A DNA stretch of 64,000 nt from Pedobacter sp. SYP-B3415 (GCF_004138205.1 NZ_RXNQ01000037.1:124001-188000), one strand, 5' to 3'. Shown: positions 42,894 to 50,621, counted from the first letter of the stretch. Numbers and translations: made by a program. Notes: generated by a model not told the origin, from the sequence alone.

Positions 42894-44078
42894 TTACAAG
42901 TACCGCAGCCATGTCTTCTCGGGATGCTCTTTCCTGTACCGGCCATACCACCGGCAAAGAGGAAACAGCATCAGGACCAGCGCAAGCCAGATCACGTAAA
43001 CATAACCAATACCTACTCCTGAACCTGCCTCCGGGCGGCCGAACTGAAACGGTCCGAAGCGAAGGTCTGTCCAGCGGAAGCCCTGGCAAAAAACCATAAT
43101 AAACACACCAAGCCTGATGATCCAGAAATGAAGCAGGTAATAGAACATTGGTACCCGACCAAAAACGGATACGATTTTGCCCGTTCGTTCACCTACCCTA
43201 TTTCCTAAGGCGATAATAAAAAACGTACAGCCAATGAAAAGCAGTGTGTACATTAGCGAGGGCGGGTATTTCGTTACATTCAGGAATGATAAGACCGTAA
43301 ATCCAGGACGCGCCTGTAGCGACCATGGAGCCGGATCGCCATACACATTAAGCCACCGAAGCACCACAAACAAGCCCAGCAACAGTATACCCGATCGTAC
43401 CAGCAAACCGGTGTTCCAACCACGGATGTTGAAGAAAGGCGCTACGCTGTAGCCCAACAGCATGATCCCGAACCACGGTATAAGCGGATACCCGACCAGC
43501 AACGTATGGCCGGCGCCCACTGGCAGTGTGCCCGGGGCTAATCCAAGCGTGAAAAATGCCTGGCCGGCAGCGCTTTCCGGCCGGCTTAACAGCAGTAGTG
43601 CATCATGACCAAAAATGATCACGAGGGCTATTGTAAAAAGCAGCCGTTTATCAGTTTTAAGAAAAACGGATAAGAAGATAAATGAAAAACCAATGGCCGC
43701 GATGACCTGCAGCAGCATGAGTCTGAACCTGATATCAAACCACAGCGCAAAGTTGATCAGTGTAAACTCAAGCAGGATAAGCAAAAGGCCGCGCCTGACC
43801 AGAAACGATCGTTTCGCGGCTGCATCCGCGCGCTTCTGTATAGAAAGATAAACCGAAATACCCGAAAGAAATACAAAGGTCGGGGCACAGAAATGGGTAA
43901 CGAACCGTGTAAAAAACAACAATATGCTGGTTTTGGCAAGATCGGTCGGGTCTGAGGTCAGCGAGTCTGTATGAAACAGGTCGCGCACATGGTCTAAAGC
44001 CATGATGATCATGGCGATGCCGCGGGCAAAGTCGATTCCGCGGATGCGCGAAATCTGATTGAGGGATGAGGATGTCAT
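42894..44078 (-). CDS. DUF1624 / heparan-alpha-glucosaminide N-acetyltransferase-like membrane protein
   Basis: A 394-residue inner-membrane protein with about 10 hydrophobic segments. The N-terminal signature RIRGIDFARGIAMIIMALDHVRD, with HFCAPTFVFLSGIS after it, marks the DUF1624/YeiB/HGSNAT-like group, which transfers acyl groups across membranes. His28 in ALDHVRD is the conserved His of the group. Substrate unknown. The gene is alone on this strand, between the PAS gene (tail to tail, 23 bp) and a divergent receiver gene. Confidence 0.82.
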   Translation of the reverse strand: MTSSSLNQISRIRGIDFARGIAMIIMALDHVRDLFHTDSLTSDPTDLAKTSILLFFTRFVTHFCAPTFVFLSGISVYLSIQKRADAAAKRSFLVRRGLLLILLEFTLINFALWFDIRFRLMLLQVIAAIGFSFIFLSVFLKTDKRLLFTIALVIIFGHDALLLLSRPESAAGQAFFTLGLAPGTLPVGAGHTLLVGYPLIPWFGIMLLGYSVAPFFNIRGWNTGLLVRSGILLLGLFVVLRWLNVYGDPAPWSLQARPGFTVLSFLNVTKYPPSLMYTLLFIGCTFFIIALGNRVGERTGKIVSVFGRVPMFYYLLHFWIIRLGVFIMVFCQGFRWTDLRFGPFQFGRPEAGSGVGIGYVYVIWLALVLMLFPLCRWYGRYRKEHPEKTWLRYL

Positions 44079-44297
44079 TGTTTTAGTTTTATATACAATC
44101 TCTGAATTTTAGCTAAGACCTGCAAGTGGTGAGCGGGATAAGCTTACTCATTCCACACGGGAATGTATTTTTTATACAGCCTGATCCTGTTTTTTAAAAC
44201 CAAAGCCTGCATCATAATGTTGCTCAATTAATTATCCCCATAACGCAGCTCTCAGCAAGCAGGAAAAGTGTGGTGGGCGATGTTAAAGGAACGTGCG
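44079..44297. other. Divergent intergenic region with a plus-strand hairpin and T run
   Basis: 219 bp between DUF1624 (minus) and the receiver gene (plus). CATTCC at 44149-44154 pairs with GGAATG at 44160-44165 and is followed by TATTTTTTAT, the look of a rho-independent terminator on the plus strand. No plus-strand gene ends upstream within 1.2 kb, so it may end a short untranslated transcript or be chance. No consensus promoter was found. Confidence 0.3.
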
Positions 44298-44660
44298 ATG
44301 AACAAAACAATTTTTCTACTTGAAGATGATCCGGATATCAGTGATATCCTGGCATATGTGCTTGACAACAGCGGTTACCGTGTAAAAGCTACCGCTCGGG
44401 TATCTGATTTCTGCTCTGATATTGAGGAGCAAAGTCCCGACCTGATTATTCTTGATATTATGCTGCCCGATGGGAATGGCATTGATGTTTGTAGTAAAAT
44501 CAAACACGAGAAAAAGTGGAAAAACATCCCGGTTATTATGATGTCTGCGGCGTACTCTGCAAAAGACAATATCTGTGATCAATGTGGCGCTGATGGATTC
44601 ATATCAAAACCATTCGACATCAATCAATTGCTGAAACGCGTAGAAGCACTGGCCAGTTAA
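44298..44660 (+). CDS. Stand-alone CheY-like receiver
   Basis: A 120-residue single-domain response regulator: acidic pair Asp9/Asp10 (FLLEDDPDIS), phosphoacceptor Asp in LIILDIMLPDG, Thr/Ser switch in VIMMSAAYS and the conserved Lys in FISKPFD. No output domain. The start at 44298 drops 10 residues with no family counterpart. No kinase is adjacent; the multi-PAS H-box protein 1.4 kb upstream is a possible partner but there is no direct evidence. Two extra Cys residues (DNICDQCGADG) sit in the beta5 region. Confidence 0.9.
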   Translation: MNKTIFLLEDDPDISDILAYVLDNSGYRVKATARVSDFCSDIEEQSPDLIILDIMLPDGNGIDVCSKIKHEKKWKNIPVIMMSAAYSAKDNICDQCGADGFISKPFDINQLLKRVEALAS

Positions 44661-44777
44661 TAGGCGCCTTCAGTTTCTTCTACTGTCGCGGCAGAGCATG
44701 GCAGGCATCAGGAGCGATCAGTTAAGCGCATGTTCCTGTGCACCGCTCATCGTAGGCCTTAAAGGCTGATCATAAAA

Positions 44778-44800
44778 AATCCCCGGCTATTAGCCAGGGA
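44778..44800 (-). terminator. Rho-independent terminator of the OmpA-like gene
   Basis: On the minus strand a 10-bp stem (ATCCCTGGCT pairing with AGCCGGGGAT, one mismatch) closes a 3-nt loop. A run of six T follows immediately (44778-44773). It lies 20 bp past the stop at 44821. Confidence 0.85.
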
Positions 44801-44820
44801 TCTTCAAAAACTTAATCTCG

Positions 44821-45663
44821 TTACTGTTTGATCAGGTCGTACAGCTCATCGAGTTTTGGCGACAAAACGATCTCAATGCGGCGGTTCCTGCTTCGGCCCT
44901 CCGCGCTTGTGTTTGGTCCAAGGGGCTGGAACTCACCTTTGCCGGTGGCGGTCATACGTACACTTTCTACCTTTTCATTTTCCGTCAGGAAACGAACTAC
45001 AGAGGTTGCGCGCAGGACGCTGAGGTCCCAGTTGTCTTTGATCTGACCCAGATTGGTAATTTTCTGCGAATCGGTATGGCCTTCTACAGCAATGTTTATT
45101 TCGGGCTGTTCTTTCAGAACCTTTGCCAGCTGAGCAAGCGCCTGCCTGCCTTTCTCATCGATGATGATACTGCCTGAAGGGAAAAGGAGTTTGTCTGTCA
45201 GCGATACATAAACCTTTCCGTTTTTGATCTCGACGGTAAGTCCGCTTTTTGTAAAGCCAAGCAGGGCCTGCTGCAATTTTTCTTTCAGCTGATTAGTTGC
45301 CGCATCACGTTTGCGCAAAATCTCTTCGACTTCTTTCAGCCTGGCTTCACGTTTTTTAAGGTCATCAGACAGTTTACTGATCTCTGTTGAACTGTTGCTG
45401 CGCAGTTTCGCGTAGTTTGCATCCATTTCGCCAAAACGTTTCTGAAGGTCGAACATTTGTTCATGCAGGTCTGCGGTGTCTTTTCGCAGCCGTTTCAGCT
45501 CATCTTCCAGGCTCGATATCTTCGCCGCACCCTCGTTATACGCGTTATAGAGCGAATCTTTTCCCGCCAGGAGGGCTTTATATTTTTTAGGTGACAGGAT
45601 AACGCAGGAACTGAGCGCTGAAATACAAAGCAGCGCAAGAAATAGGAAATAGGTTTTTTTCAT
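44821..45663 (-). CDS. OmpA-family lipoprotein with coiled coil
   Basis: A 280-residue outer-membrane lipoprotein. The signal peptide ends in the lipobox ALSSC (Met at 45663 used). Residues about 35-135 are a heptad-rich coiled coil (KISSLEDELKRLRKDTADLH). Residues about 155-275 form an OmpA-like peptidoglycan-binding domain with LLFPSGS, INIAVEGHTDS, NWDLSVLRATSVVRFL and GPNTSAEGRSRNRRIEIVL. It would link the outer membrane to peptidoglycan. A strong terminator follows. Confidence 0.9.
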   Translation of the reverse strand: MKKTYFLFLALLCISALSSCVILSPKKYKALLAGKDSLYNAYNEGAAKISSLEDELKRLRKDTADLHEQMFDLQKRFGEMDANYAKLRSNSSTEISKLSDDLKKREARLKEVEEILRKRDAATNQLKEKLQQALLGFTKSGLTVEIKNGKVYVSLTDKLLFPSGSIIIDEKGRQALAQLAKVLKEQPEINIAVEGHTDSQKITNLGQIKDNWDLSVLRATSVVRFLTENEKVESVRMTATGKGEFQPLGPNTSAEGRSRNRRIEIVLSPKLDELYDLIKQ

Positions 45664-45703
45664 TTGTTTGATTTGAGGTTTCATCATGGCCTGGCTTCAA
45701 AAC

Positions 45704-46363
45704 TCAGGCAAGTGCGTTTCTCAAAAATACAACCAGGGGATATAAATTCTCGAAGACTTTTTCCAACTTATCCACAAATTTGGGATCAAGAAGGGTCTTA
45801 TCGTCAATATCATGCACACCGATAAAACTTTTAAGTTTCAGGTATTCTATTTCAGGATGATTAACGTCATATCCCTTCGGCATGGTTTTGAGACTGTCTT
45901 CGCGGCTTAATTCAATATACTTTTTGAAGTTTTTATTTTCGACAAGCTGCCTGAAATCGGTCCCGTTATAGTCAATTTCCTGCCTGATCAGCTTTAAATG
46001 CGCAGCTTCGGGCATCCAGTATCCGCCAGCAAGGAAAGACTTTCCCGGCTCAATCTGCAAAAAATAGCCGGGTTCGTTAACACCCTTGCCAGCTACTGAG
46101 AAAGATATGCCGTAATTCGTTTTATAGGGGGTTTTGTCTTTGCTAAAGCGGATATCCCGGTAAATGCGCATGAGGCATTTTTTAGGATCTGCATCAGCGG
46201 GATACCGCGGATCAATACGGGAAAGCACCGGGATGATCTTCGAAATCAGGCCGTGAAGATCCTGTTTAGCAGTTTCATATTCATCTTTATGCGCCATAAA
46301 CCACTCCCGGTGGTTATTCTGTGCAACCTGTCTGATGAATTCCAGGGTTGTTGACTGAATCAT
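45704..46363 (-). CDS. DUF2461 family protein
   Basis: A 219-residue cytoplasmic protein of the DUF2461/TIGR02453 family. Characteristic blocks are FIRQVAQNNHREWFMAHKDEY near the N-terminus, CLMRIYRDIRFSKDKTPYKTN, then GYFLQIEPGKSFLAGGYWMPE. It is widespread in Bacteroidota but functionally uncharacterised. It lies between the OmpA lipoprotein and a small membrane protein on the same strand. Confidence 0.88.
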   Translation of the reverse strand: MIQSTTLEFIRQVAQNNHREWFMAHKDEYETAKQDLHGLISKIIPVLSRIDPRYPADADPKKCLMRIYRDIRFSKDKTPYKTNYGISFSVAGKGVNEPGYFLQIEPGKSFLAGGYWMPEAAHLKLIRQEIDYNGTDFRQLVENKNFKKYIELSREDSLKTMPKGYDVNHPEIEYLKLKSFIGVHDIDDKTLLDPKFVDKLEKVFENLYPLVVFLRNALA

Positions 46364-46380
46364 ATAAAGGGATGGAAATG

Positions 46381-46644
46381 CTAGTTAACGGCTACCTTGG
46401 TCTCATTTTTACGGCGGTATTTTTTATACCAAACGATACCGACAACGGTAACAAGAACATAAGGGATCGCCAGCAGATAAAGTACACCCGTGTTCAGGCC
46501 CTTCCCTTGCGTATTCCCGTTTTTTGTACCCTGCTCGGCATTTATCGAACACATGGCACATTGCGCCCTGCTTTCAGCCGGCCAGAAGGTTGTCAGCATA
46601 AAAGAGAGAAGAAAAAAAGAGAGCAGGATCCGGAGATGCTTCAT
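46381..46644 (-). CDS. Small CAMC-motif membrane protein
   Basis: An 87-residue protein with a signal peptide (ending near AESRAQ), then QCAMCSIN at the mature N-terminus, a Gly/Asn linker (KGLNTG), one C-terminal transmembrane helix (VLYLLAIPYVLVTVVGIVWY) and a basic tail. From memory, proteins of this form are common in Bacteroidota near cytochrome oxidase genes, as here. The CxxC-like pair facing the periplasm suggests a redox or metal role, which is unproven. Confidence 0.75.
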   Translation of the reverse strand: MKHLRILLSFFLLSFMLTTFWPAESRAQCAMCSINAEQGTKNGNTQGKGLNTGVLYLLAIPYVLVTVVGIVWYKKYRRKNETKVAVN

Positions 46645-46648
46645 GTTG

Positions 46649-46679
46649 CAAAGATACGTATTGGCTGGTCGTTTTGCAA
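46649..46679 (-). promoter_or_regulatory. Candidate promoter of the CAMC protein gene
   Basis: On the minus strand TTG (46679-46677), 20 nt, then TATCTTTG (46656-46649) is a full match to the Bacteroidota consensus. The ATG follows 4 nt later, indicating a leaderless transcript. Confidence 0.6.
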
Positions 46680-46716
46680 CGATGAACTAGCTGGATAACA
46701 ACCGCAACGCAAAAAA

Positions 46717-46734
46717 GCCGGGATCTCTCCCGGC
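46717..46734 (-). terminator. Rho-independent terminator of the DUF2807 gene
   Basis: A perfect 7-bp stem (GCCGGGA/TCCCGGC) with a 4-nt loop is followed on the minus strand by six T (46716-46711). It lies 29 bp past the stop at 46763. Confidence 0.85.
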
Positions 46735-46762
46735 CGTTTCTAAAGCGTTATTTATGATTGAT

Positions 46763-47356
46763 CTATCGTGAGGCAATCTGCTCAGCGCCTTGCGGATTAA
46801 CGCTTGATTGCCGGGAAGTGAAATTATCCATGGTCAGGCTGGATACTTTGCCCATTTGCAGGGAGTGCTCATCTGCAGAACCGCTCAGGGTAAGGTTTGA
46901 TCGGTCTTGCAGCAGGGTATAGAGACCTTCAACTTTGGCACCGATCACCGCTTCTGCATTGTCTTTCAAAATGATTTGCAGGTATTTCAGATCGAGCGCT
47001 GAGCCGGTGCTTACCTTTACATCACCCGAAGCTTCGATGCGGTACAGGTCTTTGACCGATACGCGGACCTTCTGTGTTTCGCGGCCATCTGCGCTGATGC
47101 GGAGCACGTCGCCACGCTGGGTTACCGATGCAGTTGGGTAATCGTTCAGCATCTGTACGCTTTCTGCGCCGTCCTGAACCAGGATCAATTCTACATTGCC
47201 GCTGGCTACAACTTTTTTCACGCCTGATGGTGCCGATACGGTGCGAACTTTGGCGGCTTTTGCTTTTTTAGGATCAGCAGCGAAGGAGCTTGAAACGGTT
47301 CCTGAAAGAACGATAACTGAAAGAGCGATTGCGAAGGTTTTGATTGAGGTTTTCAT
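46763..47356 (-). CDS. Secreted DUF2807 (GIN-type) protein
   Basis: A 197-residue exported protein with a signal peptide ending at SSSFAA. The mature part is a short auto-transporter-adhesin-like head domain (DUF2807): SGVKKVVASGNVELILVQDG, then RVSVKDLYRIEASGDVKV and repeated short beta rungs. It appears to have a single domain and is shorter than most members. Function unknown; related Bacteroidota proteins are exported or surface-associated. Its upstream side is the composite repeat array; no exact promoter consensus was found. Confidence 0.8.
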   Translation of the reverse strand: MKTSIKTFAIALSVIVLSGTVSSSFAADPKKAKAAKVRTVSAPSGVKKVVASGNVELILVQDGAESVQMLNDYPTASVTQRGDVLRISADGRETQKVRVSVKDLYRIEASGDVKVSTGSALDLKYLQIILKDNAEAVIGAKVEGLYTLLQDRSNLTLSGSADEHSLQMGKVSSLTMDNFTSRQSSVNPQGAEQIASR

Positions 47357-48227
47357 GATCTTGTATTTTTAAGTGTCTTATTTTATTGTTGTTGTTTTGA
47401 TATTAAGACGACAAGACCGGCGAAACGTTGCACGCAAAAACGCTCCTTTATACCAGCAAGCGGGCTTTCTCGACCAACGCCGCTTTTGACAAGACGAAAG
47501 CGGTTTAAGTGGAAAGTAGAAAGTGGAAAGTTTAAAGCCTGGGCGCAGAGGCCCTCAATGAGATTAAAGAAAAAAGAACCAAGACGAAAGATCACAGGCG
47601 CCTAACCCCTCACTTTGCCAAGCCCCGCTGCCGTCCCCCCCACGCCGTCGTCCCGAAGCGCGTTTACGTAATCGCTTTTTTTGATATTGCAACGGCGAGG
47701 AATCTCCTGCGACGAGGCAGGAGCGACCGTTCGCGACGGGAGAGCAAAGAAAAAGAAAAAAGACTGAGCCACGAGCCATGAATCCATAAAGTATTAAGTT
47801 GTAGGTATTAAGTTGTAAGTCTGGGCGCAGAGCCCCTCATTGTCGCTAGCCGAACCACGAACCATGAATCATGAGTCAGGACTGGGCGCAGAACCCCTCA
47901 CGCGACCAAAGAAAATGGACAAAAGACGAAAGACCACGGCGCAGAACAGGTCCTGCGTCATGCAGGGTATGCGCCACGTCTAAATACGAACTACGAATAT
48001 CTATATACTATTAAGAGACTCAAATCTCACATCTCAAATCCCGAAGCGACGTCTGGATACGAACTACGAATATCGATATACTATTAAGAGACTCAAATCT
48101 CAGATCTAAACTCCCGGGTCCTGCGCCTCGTCTAAATACGAAATACGCATACCTAAATACCATCAAAATCTGATGACTCAATTCTAAAGTACTGTTTCAG
48201 AAATTAAATCAGGACCGGGCGCGGAGC
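47357..48227. repeat. Composite intergenic repeat array with heptanucleotide period
   Basis: 871 bp without a credible gene. Eight tracts have a 7-bp period, each with its own heptad: GTNNAAA at 47509-47536, GANNAAA at 47562-47596, RGTWKTA at 47790-47817, RYCANGA at 47847-47881, GACNAAA at 47904-47938, TACGAAY and TCANATC types at 47978-48047 and 48051-48113, and TACG-type at 48130-48164. The first five are each followed within 5 nt by a module related to CTGGGCGCAGAGCCCCTCA (47539-47557, 47597-47612, 47821-47839, 47882-47900; partial at 47938-47947). The tracts starting at 47978 and 48051 are near-identical units of 73 bp. Hairpins occur at 47480-47503, 47704-47723 and 47952-47966. Confidence 0.85.
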
Positions 48228-48794
48228 CTAAAAATTATAATAAGGCGAAATCATCAGATACACAACCACCCCGGTAACCGCCACATACAGCCAGATCGGG
48301 TACGCCCAGCGCACAATCTTTTTATGTTTGGCTACCTGCATGTTCAGTCCGCGGTAAAAGCTGATCAGGATTAGCGGGAGCACACCTGCCGCAAGAATAA
48401 TGTGGGTGGCGAGGATGAAATAATAGATGTACCGCGTGTTCCCAATTGCTTCTTTTTCAATAAGTGACAGTACCCCATCGTGATCCACATCACCAAAAAC
48501 GGTATCCTTATGATAAAAATGGAATACAATGTAAAAAATAAGAAAAACGGCAGACAGCATAAACGTGATGACGTTTGTAATTTTATGGGCCTGAATCTTC
48601 TTTTGTTTGATAAAAATAAGTGAAACGATCAGCAATATTGAACAGGCGGCATTGATACCACCAATTACATGCGGCAGGATGAACAAAAACTCAGGCGTTT
48701 TTGCAGGCGGAGGAACAAGCTTCAATCCGACAACGACCAGTAAAACAACAGCGGTTACAACCCAAACCAGCCTTTTAAAAAATTTATCACTCAT
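48228..48794 (-). CDS. DUF420 membrane protein (oxidase-associated)
   Basis: A 188-residue inner-membrane protein with five hydrophobic segments. It fits DUF420 (LPHVIGGINAACSILLIVSL, then KKIQAHKITNVITFMLSAVFLIFYI and THIILAAGVLPL). Family members in Firmicutes (YozB/CtaM type) are needed for haem-copper oxidase maturation, and this one is the last gene of the oxidase operon. An inserted hydrophilic loop, DVDHDGVLSLIEKEAIG, resembles half an EF-hand. The stop codon lies within the last degenerate copy of the repeat module. Confidence 0.82.
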   Translation of the reverse strand: MSDKFFKRLVWVVTAVVLLVVVGLKLVPPPAKTPEFLFILPHVIGGINAACSILLIVSLIFIKQKKIQAHKITNVITFMLSAVFLIFYIVFHFYHKDTVFGDVDHDGVLSLIEKEAIGNTRYIYYFILATHIILAAGVLPLILISFYRGLNMQVAKHKKIVRWAYPIWLYVAVTGVVVYLMISPYYNF

Positions 48795-48813
48795 AAAATA
48801 TCGTTTTCAGGAA

Positions 48814-49506
48814 TCAGCGACCGTCACGCACATTGCGTAGTGTTTCAGCTACCAACACCTTAATTTCATCATCCAACTTTGCAACTTCTTCGGCATTGGC
48901 CGCATCATAAAAACCTCTTATACGTCTTTCGGTATCTATCAGCACCAGTTTATTGCTGTATACAAAACCTTTGTCGGCCCGGGCAACAACGTCCAGCAGA
49001 AGCTGCTTTCTGATAAAGGGGTAAACGGTGGCCGTGTCTCCCGAAACAAGATCCCATTTACCGGCCCTGGCTTTATATTTCTCACCAAACCGGCTAAGTG
49101 CTGCAGGACCATCGGCGGGGTCAACCGAAATGCCTATAAAACGAATAAGTTGATTCCTCTCGTAAACGAGGTTTAAACCTTCGAGGGCCTTGCCAAAAAT
49201 ACCTACAGGTTCCCCGCCTCCTGTATAAAACAAACCGGCAACGATAACCTTCGGTTCGGCCATTTTCAGACTTACCGGCGCACCTGCTTGATTCTTCAGG
49301 GTAAGATCTGAAAGCACATGGAAGACCGTATCCGGAATCTTCTCTCCGCGGCGCGAATGGAAGGTCCCCGAAAGTGTTTTCGGTCCGAAAACGGGCAGCG
49401 GCCGATAGCGGTTTTTGCCCTTATCCTGCAGTAAATAATATAAAAATCCTGGTACCGCTAAAATGGTTACCAGGATTAATACTTTTTTTATAGAACCCGA
49501 TCTCAT
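48814..49506 (-). CDS. SCO1/SenC-like protein lacking copper ligands
   Basis: A 230-residue membrane-anchored thioredoxin-fold protein (TM about 8-25). The fold and order follow SCO1: a strand then the active-site loop, IGISVDPADGPAALSRFGEKY, WDLVSGDTATVYPFIRK and LVLIDTERRIRGFYD. The copper-binding CxxxC is absent: residues 91-103 read GLFYTGGGEPVGI where SCO proteins have FFxxCPxxCP. The conserved His is Tyr183 (GFVYSNKLVLID; usual GFxHS). It therefore cannot bind copper in the known way. It sits in the oxidase operon, overlapping subunit IV by 1 bp, so it may have a structural or chaperone role. Confidence 0.85.
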   Translation of the reverse strand: MRSGSIKKVLILVTILAVPGFLYYLLQDKGKNRYRPLPVFGPKTLSGTFHSRRGEKIPDTVFHVLSDLTLKNQAGAPVSLKMAEPKVIVAGLFYTGGGEPVGIFGKALEGLNLVYERNQLIRFIGISVDPADGPAALSRFGEKYKARAGKWDLVSGDTATVYPFIRKQLLLDVVARADKGFVYSNKLVLIDTERRIRGFYDAANAEEVAKLDDEIKVLVAETLRNVRDGR

Positions 49507-49859
49507 TAATGGTTGATCATGTGGAGATTTAAAAACCCTCCTTCAATCAGCATCAGTACGATAAAGTAAATGATAAAAATGAATGATACGGTAAGCGACA
49601 ACTGCAGTCCGAGTTTTTCAAACTTAAGGTGCATGAAGTAAGCTACGATATAAAATGCCTTCAGAAGGGTCAAAGCAATGTATACAATGTTTCCGATTCC
49701 CTGAGACATATATCCGTGTGGGATAATCCAGAGTGCAATAATGAATTCGATAACGGTGATAACCAGAAGAATTCCGAAAACCTGCCAGATCTTGCCTTTG
49801 GTTAATGCCGCATGCTCTTCGTGTGCATGCTCGTCTGTATGTGAATGATGTTCAGCCAT
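49506..49859 (-). CDS. Cytochrome c oxidase subunit IV
   Basis: A 117-residue membrane protein with a His-rich N-terminus (AEHHSHTDEHAHEEHA) and three transmembrane helices (IWQVFGILLVITVIEFIIALW, VYIALTLLKAFYIVAYFMHL, SLTVSFIFIIYFIVLMLIEG). The KAFYIVAYFMHLKFE segment is the hallmark of prokaryotic subunit IV (COX4_pro). It stabilises the oxidase core. It is 26 bp downstream of subunit III. Confidence 0.88.
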   Translation of the reverse strand: MAEHHSHTDEHAHEEHAALTKGKIWQVFGILLVITVIEFIIALWIIPHGYMSQGIGNIVYIALTLLKAFYIVAYFMHLKFEKLGLQLSLTVSFIFIIYFIVLMLIEGGFLNLHMINH

Positions 49860-49885
49860 GTGAATGTTATGCTATGCGTGAATAA

Positions 49886-50593
49886 TTAAACCAGGTAGAA
49901 GAATGTAAATACGAATACCCAAACCAGGTCTACGAAGTGCCAGTACAAACCTACTTTTTCTACCATCAGGTAATGTCCGCGTTTTTCGAACGTTCCGTTA
50001 ATGGTCATGATCAGGATAATGATATTGATCACCACCCCACTGAATACGTGGAAACCGTGGAAACCGGTGATGGTAAAGAACAGGTTTGAGAATTGCTGAG
50101 CCGAAACCAGCGATACTTCGCCATCAAACAGGTGCTTCAAGTGCTCTTCAGCTGGAATTTTACCCCAGCCGAAACCCTCGTGAAACAGGTGCGTCCATTC
50201 CATAGCCTGACAGCCTAGGAACATGAAACCACCGATGATGGTTGCAATCATCCAGCCGATCACTTCTTTTTTGCTGCGGCGATGACCCGCTTCTACAGCA
50301 AGTACCATGGTTACAGAACTCATGATCAGGATAAAAGTCATGATACCTACAAAGACGAGCGGTGCGCCGCTGTCGGTGATACCGGGAATTGACTGGAAGA
50401 CCAGATCCGGATCAGGCCATGTAATTTTTGAGAAGCGTTGTGCTCCGTAGTAGATCAATAACGATGAAAAGGTAAACGCATCCGACAGCAGGAAAAACCA
50501 CATCATGATCTTACCATATTCTACCGACCATGGAGAGCGTCCGCCGCTCCAGGGGCCGGTTTTAATCTGATCTAACTGAGAAACTGAATTCAT
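49886..50593 (-). CDS. ctaE: Cytochrome c oxidase subunit III
   Basis: A 235-residue membrane protein of the haem-copper oxidase subunit III family. It starts with KIMMWFFLLSDAFTFSSLLIYYG, has VTMVLAVEAGHRRSKKEVIGW and ends with TITGFHGFHVFSGVVINI and VEKVGLYWHFVDLVWVFVFTFFYLV, which carries the conserved WHFVDxVW motif. About six or seven helices. It is the longer of two adjacent subunit III genes. Confidence 0.92.
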   Translation of the reverse strand: MNSVSQLDQIKTGPWSGGRSPWSVEYGKIMMWFFLLSDAFTFSSLLIYYGAQRFSKITWPDPDLVFQSIPGITDSGAPLVFVGIMTFILIMSSVTMVLAVEAGHRRSKKEVIGWMIATIIGGFMFLGCQAMEWTHLFHEGFGWGKIPAEEHLKHLFDGEVSLVSAQQFSNLFFTITGFHGFHVFSGVVINIIILIMTINGTFEKRGHYLMVEKVGLYWHFVDLVWVFVFTFFYLV

Positions 50594-50621
50594 TTGAAAG
50601 AATGTAATTTTGTTAATTAAT

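Noticed and set aside
47383..47787. Open frames of 60-71 codons inside the repeat array
   Set aside because: Composition follows the repeats, they overlap one another on the same strand, and none has a promoter, conserved-looking domain or plausible start context.
47502..48170. CRISPR array
   Set aside because: Repeats are 7-bp periodic and degenerate, with no constant repeat and spacer lengths and no cas gene nearby.
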